Of a stretch of DNA of 64,000 nt, positions 8,038-15,774 are shown one piece after another. Origin of the DNA: an uncultured Bacteroidota bacterium (lineage in GTDB: Bacteria; Bacteroidota; Bacteroidia; Bacteroidales; P3); contig CADBDA010000002.1 in the NCBI GenBank assembly GCA_902793295.1, forward strand, positions 1 through 64,000, in the 5' to 3' direction. The notes beneath the pieces were generated by a model. The model ran no database searches. It was not told where the DNA came from and saw only the letters and a program-made list of their open reading frames with translations. Position numbers and translations under genes: made by a program. Position 1 is the stretch's first letter. Each line of letters starts with the position of its first letter.

Positions 8038-11000
8038 TTATTTGAATGTTTCTGAAAGGATGATGTCCGCGGTGGTGAGTGCAACCTGTTTGGTAGTCGT
8101 CTCGGGTTGTGGCTGTCCATAACGGTCGTCCAACTCTTCGAGCTGTTCCAAAATCTTAATCATGGGAACAGGCTCTTTCTTTTGTTTCTTCGACATGCGG
8201 ATAAGTGCGTCGGCCAACTGGTTGTAGGTGCCGCGTTCCACCAGCTGCTTCAGTCGGTCAACGGTGTGGCGGCCTTCATCGTCGAGCATCGGACGCACCT
8301 CGCGCAGGAAGGCGGCGGCTTTCTTGGCGTCGTTGTCTTTGCTACCGATTTTAGGCTTGTCGTCCTGATGCTCGCGCTGCTGGTCGAGGGTGTATTGTTT
8401 CAAGGCCGTCTGCACCTGCTCATAGTGGAGCTGCCCGCTGTCACCAAACGGCACAGCCTTCTCGTCGGGTTCAGCATAGAAGATATCCGCTGCCTCAAGG
8501 AAGGATAATTCTCGGATTGATTCGCCGACAAGATAGAAAGCCTTCTTGAAGTCTGACGATAGATACGTTACTGTTGAATTTTCAATTTTCAATTTTGAAT
8601 TTTCAATTCTACAGCATCGGCTTTTGGGTGGTAGCTGTTTGATTTTGCGGTACAGAGTGGGATTGGTGTCGTGCAGGTGCCGCACCTCGCGTAGCAATTC
8701 CAAGCTGCGGTCGGTCTCGTCGCGCACGTCGGCGTTGAAGAGTTTGAATTCGTGCACCATCTCCTCATGAGAATAAATCCTGGTGTCCTCGCCGAGGGCG
8801 GAATGGAAACTCTGCAACTTGATGAGCGAGTTCTTCTTGAGACTGATGATGGCATCGCCTGGGTCGGAGGGGTAGAACATATAGTTGTAGATGGCGTCGG
8901 CGGTGGAGCCGATACGATTCACACGTCCGATGCGCTGCATCAGGCGGGTGGCATTCCATGGGCTGTCATAGTTGACGATGACATTGGCCCGATGCAGGTT
9001 GACACCCTCGGCCAGCACATCGGAGGTAATGATGATGTTATAGTCGTTTCGCCACTCCTTCTTGTATTTGGCATCGAAGTTCGCCTGAATGGTCTCGCGC
9101 AGACGGTTACGATTCTTGGCACAGACGGCAAGGATATCGCTGCGGTGCAGACGTTCTTTAAGCTCTTTCTCCAGATAGTTGACGGTGTCGACACTCTCGC
9201 TGAACACCACCAGCTTGCCCTCGAGGTTCTTGCTCTTGTCAAACAATTCATCTTCCAACATACTGACGAAGAGGTCCAACTTGGGGTCGGTCTTCACCTT
9301 GTCCCACCGTTTGCAGAGTTTGTCCAACACTTCGGCGTCGTATTCCAGCATCGGCAAGAAGTCGGGCTTGAAGTCGGCAGCACGGAATACAATCTCATTC
9401 TGTTCAAAGCCCTTGCCAATGGCCAGCTCGATTATCTCGTCTAACTCCATGCCGTCGGCCTGTAGTTTCTTTACATTCAGTTCGGGGGCGATAATCACCT
9501 TGTCCTCGTTGAACATCTTGATCATACCGTTGGTGGCGTCAAGGAGCGTGTGGAGCGATTTTCTGAAGGCGTCGAAACTGCTCTCCAGACGCTTGACCAT
9601 GTGAGTTTGGTAGATGCCAGCCAGCGAGTCGGCCACCTGCTTGGCTTTCTTGCCTGACGGAACTTTATACGATGGGCAATACTCAACGGCACGGTAGCGG
9701 GCGTAGTTGAGGCCGCTACCGTCGAACATCTCGGGGTTGTCATCCTTCAGGTTGGCGGTGGGAGTGTCCACTAACCTCTTGTAGGTATCGACGAAGACCA
9801 TCAGCACTTCGGGCGACATCTGATAGGTGCGGTCGGTGGGGTCGAGCAACTGCGGGAAATGAATCTCTCCGGCATAACGGGGTTCGTGCTGGATGTTGCT
9901 GCGGGTGCGTCGCACCATCACCTTCTCCAACACCGAGTGGCGCATCTGCTGGTTGATGTTGTCGATGTGGCTGGTGAGGTAGTCGGCACTCAGTACGCGT
10001 CGCTGCGACATAAGGCTTTTGAACTCCTTTATCCACGGGGCGAAAGTGTCGGCGATGTTGCCCACCCCGTCAAGCGTGCAGCGGGCGGTATCCTGGAACA
10101 GCAGCAGCTGGTTCTTGATGTCCTCGGGCGTATTGTTGAGCGGGGTGGCCGAGAGCAGGAGGACGCGCTTGCCACCCTTGACATTGCCCTTGTTGAGGCG
10201 AGTCGACTTGCAGATACGTTGCAGCAGGTCGTAGTTGTCGTTGCCGTCGTGTCTGAAGTTGTGAGCTTCATCGACGATGATAAGGTCGTAGTATTCTTTC
10301 TCATCGTATCCGTTGCCATCGATGACTTTATCAAGACTGCCGTTTGTTATAAAGCGGCTGTATTTGTTCTTGATGCCGAAATCTGCAAAAGTATCCTCCC
10401 AGTTGCTTTTAACCGCTGGTGGGAAGATGACGAGGATGCGGGTGTTGTCGCCATTTGCGGCGATGAAGCGCTGCGCAATCATAGCAGCCACCACAGTCTT
10501 GCCCAAACCCACCACGTCAGCGATGAAGCAGCCGCCGTGCTGCATCATAATGTCATATCCCTGCACCACAGCGTCACGCTGGTAGGTAAGGTTGTCGTAG
10601 TTGTCGGGCAGTTGAGGAATGAAATCATCCTCGACCTGGTTGCCGAAGTGGTCAATGAGCATCCGCATATATAGCTCGTATGGAGTGGGCTGATGTTCTT
10701 CTGGCGCAAGATGAGTTTTCCCGACGATATGGTTCACATCGTCCAAGGTCACCGGAATGGCATCGTTCCAGAGTTGCTGGAACTGTTCCTCGCAATAATG
10801 CACATCGTCATAGTCTTTCATGGCTACATTGAGCTCGTAGCGAGGCGGCTCGGTGGCGCCAAGTCCTTGTGCGCTAAGGTTGCTGCTACCCATGATGACC
10901 CAGCCGTCGCTGTGTTCGCTGTGGTTTTTAGGCAGGCAGAGGTAGAACTTGGCATGCAGGTCTTTGGTCGGGTGGATACGCAGTTGCAGGCGGCCACTCG

Positions 11001-11349
11001 AAACATCTTCGCAAAACTGGCGAATGCCCTCATCCACCTCGGATGAGTATTCCGATTGGTAGACATCGCGAAGGAAATCCTCACAGTATTGTTCCAAACT
11101 TACCTCCTTATCGCCAAAGAAGAGCTTGCCGGCGGCTTGTGACTGCCGGAAGAGATTGTCGATATTGATGCCGACAAGAATCTTGATTTCCTGTGTGGCA
11201 TCCAATTCCTGCCGCAGTTTGAAATATCCGGAAGAACGAAAATAGCCAACCACAGCGTGAAAGATGTCGAAGTTGGCCATTGCAGAGGCGATGCCGTGGA
11301 ACTTGTCCATCAGCGTCGACTCGATATTATTGAAAAACTTGGTGCTCAT
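8038..11349 (-). CDS. PLD-nuclease/SNF2-type helicase fusion (defence)
   Basis: A 1103-residue protein. The N-terminal phospholipase-D-like nuclease domain shows HAK at 132-134 followed by GSSNLSAQGL at 154-163, the HKD-type signature. An SF2/SNF2 helicase follows: Walker A GLGKT at 281-285, DEAH at 360-363, SATP at 400-403, and a C-terminal motif VI QRIGRVNRIG. It probably translocates on and cleaves unmodified DNA together with the methylase encoded 8 bases downstream. The frame opens with TTG at 11382, but the ATG at 11349 gives the better start. The leader is about 270 bases from the promoter at 11626-11633 and holds a nested inverted repeat. Codons near residues 913-926 consist of an AT-rich microrepeat inserted in frame. 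Confidence 0.88.
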   Translation of the reverse strand: MSTKFFNNIESTLMDKFHGIASAMANFDIFHAVVGYFRSSGYFKLRQELDATQEIKILVGINIDNLFRQSQAAGKLFFGDKEVSLEQYCEDFLRDVYQSEYSSEVDEGIRQFCEDVSSGRLQLRIHPTKDLHAKFYLCLPKNHSEHSDGWVIMGSSNLSAQGLGATEPPRYELNVAMKDYDDVHYCEEQFQQLWNDAIPVTLDDVNHIVGKTHLAPEEHQPTPYELYMRMLIDHFGNQVEDDFIPQLPDNYDNLTYQRDAVVQGYDIMMQHGGCFIADVVGLGKTVVAAMIAQRFIAANGDNTRILVIFPPAVKSNWEDTFADFGIKNKYSRFITNGSLDKVIDGNGYDEKEYYDLIIVDEAHNFRHDGNDNYDLLQRICKSTRLNKGNVKGGKRVLLLSATPLNNTPEDIKNQLLLFQDTARCTLDGVGNIADTFAPWIKEFKSLMSQRRVLSADYLTSHIDNINQQMRHSVLEKVMVRRTRSNIQHEPRYAGEIHFPQLLDPTDRTYQMSPEVLMVFVDTYKRLVDTPTANLKDDNPEMFDGSGLNYARYRAVEYCPSYKVPSGKKAKQVADSLAGIYQTHMVKRLESSFDAFRKSLHTLLDATNGMIKMFNEDKVIIAPELNVKKLQADGMELDEIIELAIGKGFEQNEIVFRAADFKPDFLPMLEYDAEVLDKLCKRWDKVKTDPKLDLFVSMLEDELFDKSKNLEGKLVVFSESVDTVNYLEKELKERLHRSDILAVCAKNRNRLRETIQANFDAKYKKEWRNDYNIIITSDVLAEGVNLHRANVIVNYDSPWNATRLMQRIGRVNRIGSTADAIYNYMFYPSDPGDAIISLKKNSLIKLQSFHSALGEDTRIYSHEEMVHEFKLFNADVRDETDRSLELLREVRHLHDTNPTLYRKIKQLPPKSRCCRIENSKLKIENSTVTYLSSDFKKAFYLVGESIRELSFLEAADIFYAEPDEKAVPFGDSGQLHYEQVQTALKQYTLDQQREHQDDKPKIGSKDNDAKKAAAFLREVRPMLDDEGRHTVDRLKQLVERGTYNQLADALIRMSKKQKKEPVPMIKILEQLEELDDRYGQPQPETTTKQVALTTADIILSETFK
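8574..8610. repeat. In-frame ATTTTCAA microrepeat inside the helicase gene
   Basis: The plus strand here is built of repeated ttgaattttcaa/ttttcaatttt units. On the coding strand it encodes the run IENSKLKIENS, a sequence I associate with interspersed AT repeats of Bacteroidetes genomes rather than with helicases. It does not break the frame and lies after the helicase motifs, in a probable linker. Confidence 0.6.
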
Positions 11350-11416
11350 AAGGCTCAGCGTTTGTCGCGCTTCGCCTTTCAATGAACTACTAATAAAAAT
11401 CCGCGGACTTCTGTCT

Positions 11417-11525
11417 GAATGGAGGCTCTGGACTGCCTATATCCCAAAACGAGAAAGCCCACGGATAACACCGTGAGCGTTTCCTGCCTTCTCGTTGGGA
11501 TTAGAAATTGTCCAGATTTCCATTC
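11417..11525 (-). other. Nested three-tier inverted repeat in the helicase leader
   Basis: Three pairs of complementary arms are stacked around one centre. The outer arms at 11417-11432 and 11511-11525 read gaatgga..tctgga against tccaga..tccattc. The middle arms at 11442-11455 and 11489-11500 read tcccaaaacgagaa against ttctcgttggga. The inner arms at 11458-11464 and 11471-11477 read cccacgg against ccgtgag. On the transcript of the helicase gene this would fold into one long hairpin of about 110 bases, roughly 70 bases ahead of the start codon. Confidence 0.65.
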
Positions 11526-11625
11526 ACTTGAAAAGCGAAAACGCTTATTACTATATATTTATAATATTTCTATCTGTCTATATCTGTCGTATTTTTGTTA
11601 TTTGTTTATGTTTTGTTTCGAGTTG

Positions 11626-11633
11626 CAAAGATA
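11626..11633 (-). promoter_or_regulatory. Promoter box TATCTTTG of the R-M cluster
   Basis: On the minus strand the interval reads TATCTTTG, a perfect TAnnTTTG box. It is the only perfect minus-strand TATCTTTG noticed upstream of the helicase start and would give a leader of about 270 bases. Confidence 0.55.
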
Positions 11634-11731
11634 CGAAAAATTGCCCATTCTGCAAATAATATTTGTCGTAAGCGTCGAGATGCGGATAACTGTTGGCCTT
11701 TATCGAAGCTTGCCGGTTGGAAATGAAAGGG

Positions 11732-11766
11732 GCCATCGGCATTAGCTGACGGCCCCCTTTTTTCTC
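11732..11766. terminator. GC-rich hairpin with T-run, probably bidirectional
   Basis: GGGGCC and GGCCCC arms enclose a short loop, with further pairing inside. On the plus strand a T-rich run follows. On the minus strand it lies about 35 bases past the stop of the GlsB-like gene, so it can end that transcript; the minus-strand T-run is weak. Confidence 0.5.
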
Positions 11767-11798
11767 TTTCTTTTACGCTCCTTTGCGGAGTGGGTGAC

Positions 11799-12041
11799 TT
11801 ATTTCTTCTTGATAAGCGAGATGAGCCAGAGGAGGATGACGGCGCCGATGACGGCGGTGACGATTTGTCCCACAAGGCCGCCCCAATTGATGCCGACCCA
11901 GCTGAGGACGTTGCCGCCGATGAAGCCGCCGACGATACCGACGATGAGGTTAACCCAGAAGCCGAAGCCCGAACCTTTCATGATTTTGCCTGCCAGAAAA
12001 CCTGCCAGCGCTCCGATGAGAATGGTGATAATGATATGCAT
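11799..12041 (-). CDS. GlsB/YeaQ/YmgE family stress-response membrane protein
   Basis: An 80-residue integral membrane protein of the transglycosylase-associated protein family (GlsB/YeaQ/YmgE). It has three hydrophobic segments at about residues 3-20, 28-48 and 55-76, rich in glycine as usual for the family (GALAGFLAGKIMKGSGFGFW, IVGIVGGFIGGN), and a short basic C-terminus (IKKK). Length and motif order match the family closely. It is linked to stress responses in other bacteria; the mechanism is unknown. It is encoded 45 bases downstream of the caspase-fold gene on the same strand and may share its transcript, followed by a GC-rich hairpin. Confidence 0.9.
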   Translation of the reverse strand: MHIIITILIGALAGFLAGKIMKGSGFGFWVNLIVGIVGGFIGGNVLSWVGINWGGLVGQIVTAVIGAVILLWLISLIKKK

Positions 12042-12086
12042 AATGTTTTTGTGTTTTGGTTGCTAATTATTGAATAATGACTGTTT

Positions 12087-13775
12087 TTAGCGCAGCCTCA
12101 GGTCGCCCCAGCGGTCTTTGAGCTTGCCGCCCACGTTGACCACCGGCTCTTGGAGTTTGCCCTGGAGGGCGGATTCTTTCTCCACTTCCATGTCGGCGCT
12201 GTTGAAGAGGTCGTAGTAGTTGATGTCGCCTTTACGTTTCTTGAGCTCTTTGAGGATGTAGTAGGTGAAGAAACCATGGTGCTGTTCGTCGAAGGCGAAG
12301 GCCGTCTTGTCGAAGGGGGCGGCGGCAAAAAGGACCACATCGTTGCGGATGCGCAGCCCCTTGGCGCGCTTGTCGGTATGCTTGATGTTCACCAACGGAT
12401 TGCCATCGCGTCCGTTGCCGTCGAACGAGGCGTCGAGGATGATGGTGACGGCATTGTATTGCACCCTGTTGAACCAGGCGCAGAGGGTGTCGACCCGCAG
12501 GCATTGGTTGAGCAGTTTCTTGGTGTCGCGCGACGAAAGGCGGGATTCGACATCGATGGTCTTTTTGTTCTTGAAGGCGTGAATCTTCTTGTAGTCGATG
12601 CCGGCGGGGGCGATGTAGGGGTTGTAGTCGTAGTCGGTGAATCCGTGTCCGGCGAAGTAGATGATGAAGTTGCAGTCGCCTTTCTGCGAAACGGAAATCT
12701 CCTTCATCCATTTGACGCCTTCCACCTTGATGTCTTGCATCTTGGCGTCGCGAATCAGCTTCACCTGACGGGCGGGGATGCCGAGGGTGCGGGTGCAGTA
12801 TTGGGCCAGCACTTCACCGTCGTTGTGGGCGTAGGGTACGTCGGGTAGGGGAGCACCGTAGTGTTCGTTGGCCAGAATGAGTACGTAGGTGTTGGCGTTG
12901 ATGTTGGTGTCGCCCTTGGGGATGTTGTAGTCGATGAATTCGTCGTTGATGAGCTTCTCGTTCATCTCGACGATCTCTTCGTTGAAGGCGCCGTGGACGA
13001 TGATTTCGATGCCCACGTTGCGGTATTGCGAACCCTCCTCGCTATAGCTTTGGGTTTCGTAAGCCCAATGGTTTTCGGTGTTCTTCAGCATCTTGATGTT
13101 CTGCTGCATGTTTTCGCGCATGCCTTGTGCGCGAAGGAAGGCCAGTTGGGCGTTGGTGGTGATGCCGGTGGCGGTGTTGACCGAGATGCGGACCGACTCG
13201 CCGTTGTAGCGGGCGGCGATGTATTGGAAGTCGCCGTATTCGCCGCCGTAATCCAGATGGCTCACCTGGGTGATGTCGGTGGCGGTCTTGATCTTGATGT
13301 CGACTTGCTTGCCGCTCTTGAAGGCGTCCTTGCCCAGGTCGTCGATCATGGCGCGGGCAATCTCGCAAACGGCCATGCTGGCATTCGACTGCTCGCACAG
13401 GTAGGCGCCGGTGGGGTAGTTGTCGGTTGTGCTCTCGATGTGGCGGCAGGTGTAGTCGATAAGGATGCGGTAGTTGAGCTCGGCGCGGCCTTCGTCGGTG
13501 ATGCCGCTGACCAGGTCGGCCTTGATATTCACCTTCGACTCGTCGTAGAGCTTGCGGTTGTTGGGGAGTGCCAGCAGGTAGTCCTCGGCTTTGATGCGCA
13601 TGGCGCTCTGCCGCTTCTCGACGCTTTTCTTCAGCTGCTTCAGGATGATGTCGCGGTATTCGCTGTTGACAAGCTCCTCGCTGAGCTGCGCCCTGATGGG
13701 CATGGCGGCAAGGATAAAGCATGCAATCGGAAGAAAATATTTTATAACTTTTTGTAAATGTAATTGTTGCTTCAT
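12087..13775 (-). CDS. Secreted caspase-fold protein with Cys-to-Ser active site
   Basis: A 562-residue protein with a signal peptide (basic start, hydrophobic core, cleavage near PIRAQ at residue 30), so it is exported. Residues 35-270 are not recognised. Residues 297-470 form a peptidase C14 (caspase/metacaspase) fold: YVLILANEHY, the catalytic histidine in YFAGHGF (His377), and the site where the catalytic cysteine is expected, IILDASFDGNG, which has serine (Ser450, codon TCG) in place of the usual DAC/DSC. The protein is therefore either an inactive pseudo-protease or uses serine. A TAACTTTG promoter at 13799-13806 lies upstream of ATG 13775 and excludes the longer frame from 13823. Confidence 0.82.
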   Translation of the reverse strand: MKQQLHLQKVIKYFLPIACFILAAMPIRAQLSEELVNSEYRDIILKQLKKSVEKRQSAMRIKAEDYLLALPNNRKLYDESKVNIKADLVSGITDEGRAELNYRILIDYTCRHIESTTDNYPTGAYLCEQSNASMAVCEIARAMIDDLGKDAFKSGKQVDIKIKTATDITQVSHLDYGGEYGDFQYIAARYNGESVRISVNTATGITTNAQLAFLRAQGMRENMQQNIKMLKNTENHWAYETQSYSEEGSQYRNVGIEIIVHGAFNEEIVEMNEKLINDEFIDYNIPKGDTNINANTYVLILANEHYGAPLPDVPYAHNDGEVLAQYCTRTLGIPARQVKLIRDAKMQDIKVEGVKWMKEISVSQKGDCNFIIYFAGHGFTDYDYNPYIAPAGIDYKKIHAFKNKKTIDVESRLSSRDTKKLLNQCLRVDTLCAWFNRVQYNAVTIILDASFDGNGRDGNPLVNIKHTDKRAKGLRIRNDVVLFAAAPFDKTAFAFDEQHHGFFTYYILKELKKRKGDINYYDLFNSADMEVEKESALQGKLQEPVVNVGGKLKDRWGDLRLR

Positions 13776-13798
13776 ATTTGAATGATTTTGTCCATTTG

Positions 13799-13806
13799 CA
13801 AAGTTA
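13799..13806 (-). promoter_or_regulatory. Promoter box TAACTTTG of the caspase-fold gene
   Basis: On the minus strand the interval reads TAACTTTG, fitting TAnnTTTG, 23 bases ahead of ATG 13775. It fixes the start of the caspase-fold gene, because the frame from 13823 would begin upstream of the promoter. Confidence 0.55.
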
Positions 13807-13933
13807 CAAATATTATTTAACAATTGAGCAAAAAAAAGATGCCCCGCCTTCGTCGGAGGGCGCCTGGGGATAGGGAAAATGTTGAGAGCGTGTGTCCTTG
13901 GAAAGGACGCAAGGTGCAGGTGGCGGCGGCGTT

Positions 13934-14353
13934 TCAGGCTTCTTTGGAAAGGCCGAAGGAGAACCGCTTCTGGAGGCGGTGGCGGAAACGGTAGAGCACC
14001 AGATAGTAGAGTGCCACCACGAGGATGGGGATGGCGGCGGCCAGGATGTCGGAATCGCTGGTGGCGGCCACCAGGGCCAGGGCGGCGATGAGCAGCACCG
14101 CCGGGACGATATAGGCCAGCAGCACCGCCAGCAGCCCCAGGCTTTCGTTGACCGAGACGGTCACCCTCTCGCCTTCATGGTAGAGCTGCCATTCGTCGGT
14201 TTCGACTTCGACCACCTTGTCGGCCTTGTCGACAAACGAGCAGCTGGCGTGGGCCTTGCAGCTGGCGCATGCCGAGACCACATGCATCTCTACTTTTACC
14301 ATACGAGGTTCGACGGCCAGGACGATGCCGTCGTGGGTTGCTATCTGTGCCAT
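13934..14353 (-). CDS. SoxR-reducing system RseC-like protein
   Basis: A 139-residue RseC/MucC-family inner-membrane protein. The cytoplasmic N-terminal half carries the cysteine cluster CASCKAHASC (residues 29-38) typical of the family. Two membrane helices follow at about 72-97 and 101-121, then a basic tail. In other bacteria RseC-like proteins are linked to the Rnf/Rsx complex and redox control. In many Bacteroidales the gene sits ahead of rnf genes; here it instead follows the WG-repeat gene, with a 13-base overlap, at the end of the bat operon. The start ATG 14353 was chosen because it lies at the family's N-terminus; the frame runs open further upstream. Confidence 0.85.
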   Translation of the reverse strand: MAQIATHDGIVLAVEPRMVKVEMHVVSACASCKAHASCSFVDKADKVVEVETDEWQLYHEGERVTVSVNESLGLLAVLLAYIVPAVLLIAALALVAATSDSDILAAAIPILVVALYYLVLYRFRHRLQKRFSFGLSKEA

Positions 14354-15654
14354 ATCTTGGGGAATGTTTTGCAGTTTTTCACACAATCGCCATCGGGGTT
14401 GATCTTGTAGACCTCGCCGTTGACGGCCACTTCGGCGCGTCCCCATACGAAGGGGGAGGCCAGCTGGAAGACGAATTCGATGGCGTCGTTGCCTTGTTTG
14501 TCGATGTAGCCCCACATGCCGTCGCGCTGGACGGGCATGAGGCCTTCGGTGCATTCGTAGGCGGATTCGTATTGGATGGGGATGACGATGCGGCCGCGGG
14601 TGTCGGCATAACCGTAGCGCCCCTCTTTCTCGATGAGGAAGAGCCCTTCGGAGTAGAGATATTCCATGGAGCGGTAGCCGCTGTTGTCGTATTCGATGGG
14701 GAGGACGGTGTTGCCTTTGCGGTCGATGATGCCGTATTTGTTGCCCACACGCACCCAGGAGTAGCCGTCGAAGAAGCCGCTGACCTGGTCGTACCAACCG
14801 CAGCACTCTTTGCCCTTGAGGTTCACAAAGGTGGTCTTGTTGTCGCGCATCACCACGTAGAAGCCGTCGGTGTAGTCGGTGACTTTCTCATAGATGAAGG
14901 GCGTGAGCTGCTTGAAATGCTTGTCGAAGAGGGCGGCGTTGGAAGTGGCGGCGTCGACTGCCCAGAAGGTGCCGTCGTGCATGGGGGTGAGCTCGACGTA
15001 TTTGAAGGGGATGTGCTCCTTGCCCTGATGGTCGATCATGGCGAAGCGGTCGTATTTTTTGGCGATGGCATAGCCCTCCTCGAAGGGGTAGGCGAATTCG
15101 AACTGGGGCTCGATGACCATGTGGTCGTCGTGGTCGATGTAGCCGTAGGCCAGGTAGTCGCTGTCGAAGTCGAAACAGACCACCGCCAGCCCTTCGCTGA
15201 AACCGGAGGCCGTGCGGTACTTGAAGTCCACCCGCTGTCGGCCGGTGGTATCGAAAAAGCCATACAGGTTGTCCTTCAGAACGCGCATCATGCCGTCGGT
15301 GGGGTAGTCGATGGCGGAGAACTGCACGGGCAGGATGAGCCGACCGTCGCGATGAAGCAAGCCGCATTTGTCGTAGTCGCTGTAGACGATGCAGTAGTCG
15401 CCATGGAATTTGTCGACGAATTTGTATTTGGCTTCGCAGATGAGGCTGCCGTCGTCGCGCTTGAAGCCGAAGAGGCCGTCGCGCTCGATGGTTTGGATGC
15501 CGTCGATGTACACCAGCTCGCAACCGCACGATTCGTCGTCGACAATGACGGTTTTCGGCTTTGGGGACTTGGGGTCGGGTCGCTGCGAGAAGGCGGTGGC
15601 TGCGGCAGACAGACACAAGATGAGGGCTAATGCTTGGAAGAGTTGACGGGTCAT
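14341..15654 (-). CDS. Secreted WG-repeat protein
   Basis: A 437-residue exported protein with a signal peptide (MTRQLFQALALILCLSAAAT). The rest is made of WG/YG repeats, in which a hydrophobic-hydrophobic-D-x-x-G-x-hydrophobic core recurs, for example RDGLFGFKRDDG, DNLYGFFDTTG, GNKYGIIDRKG, EGRYGYADTRG and DGMWGYIDKQG. WG (KWG) repeats form surface-exposed beta structures of unknown binding partner. The gene follows the batD/batE fusion after 120 bases and overlaps the RseC-like gene by 13 bases, so it is part of the same transcript. A tie to the Bat complex is inferred from position only. Confidence 0.88.
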   Translation of the reverse strand: MTRQLFQALALILCLSAAATAFSQRPDPKSPKPKTVIVDDESCGCELVYIDGIQTIERDGLFGFKRDDGSLICEAKYKFVDKFHGDYCIVYSDYDKCGLLHRDGRLILPVQFSAIDYPTDGMMRVLKDNLYGFFDTTGRQRVDFKYRTASGFSEGLAVVCFDFDSDYLAYGYIDHDDHMVIEPQFEFAYPFEEGYAIAKKYDRFAMIDHQGKEHIPFKYVELTPMHDGTFWAVDAATSNAALFDKHFKQLTPFIYEKVTDYTDGFYVVMRDNKTTFVNLKGKECCGWYDQVSGFFDGYSWVRVGNKYGIIDRKGNTVLPIEYDNSGYRSMEYLYSEGLFLIEKEGRYGYADTRGRIVIPIQYESAYECTEGLMPVQRDGMWGYIDKQGNDAIEFVFQLASPFVWGRAEVAVNGEVYKINPDGDCVKNCKTFPKIWHR

Positions 15655-15700
15655 TTTTTTGAGGGCAGAGGGGTTGGTGGACTTGAGGGGGGGGTGGTTT

Positions 15701-15736
15701 TTAAGGTCTTTAAGGTCCTTAGGGTCATTAAGGTCT
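15701..15736. repeat. Four tandem copies of a TTAAGGTCn 9-mer
   Basis: The interval reads as four 9-base units, ttaaggtct, ttaaggtcc, ttagggtca and ttaaggtct, in the 120-base gap between batD/E and the WG-repeat gene. The rest of the gap is G- and T-rich. It is an intergenic microrepeat without coding content. Confidence 0.75.
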
Positions 15737-15774
15737 TTTTGGACTTGGCGGGGTTTGGTTTTTTTTCGTGGGGG

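Larger units (their letters stand above)
11350..11798. other. Intergenic leader region between helicase and GlsB-like gene
   Basis: About 450 bases without a supported gene. It holds the leader of the helicase transcript with a nested inverted repeat (11417-11525), an AT-rich stretch (11545-11620), the minus-strand promoter box (11626-11633) and a GC-rich hairpin with a T-run (11732-11766). A 70-codon frame at 11264-11476 overlaps the helicase start and is not credible. Confidence 0.5.

Noticed and set aside
3519..11349. Naming the cluster as DISARM or BREX
   Set aside because: PLD, SNF2 and methylase functions are present, but the DUF1998 helicase and drmB-like gene of DISARM and the PglZ or BrxC proteins of BREX are not in the window, so a definite name is not justified.
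11417..11525. Integron attC site or IS end
   Set aside because: The inverted repeat has no GTTRRRY/RYYYAAC core at its outer ends, no integrase or transposase is near, and no flanking target duplication was seen.
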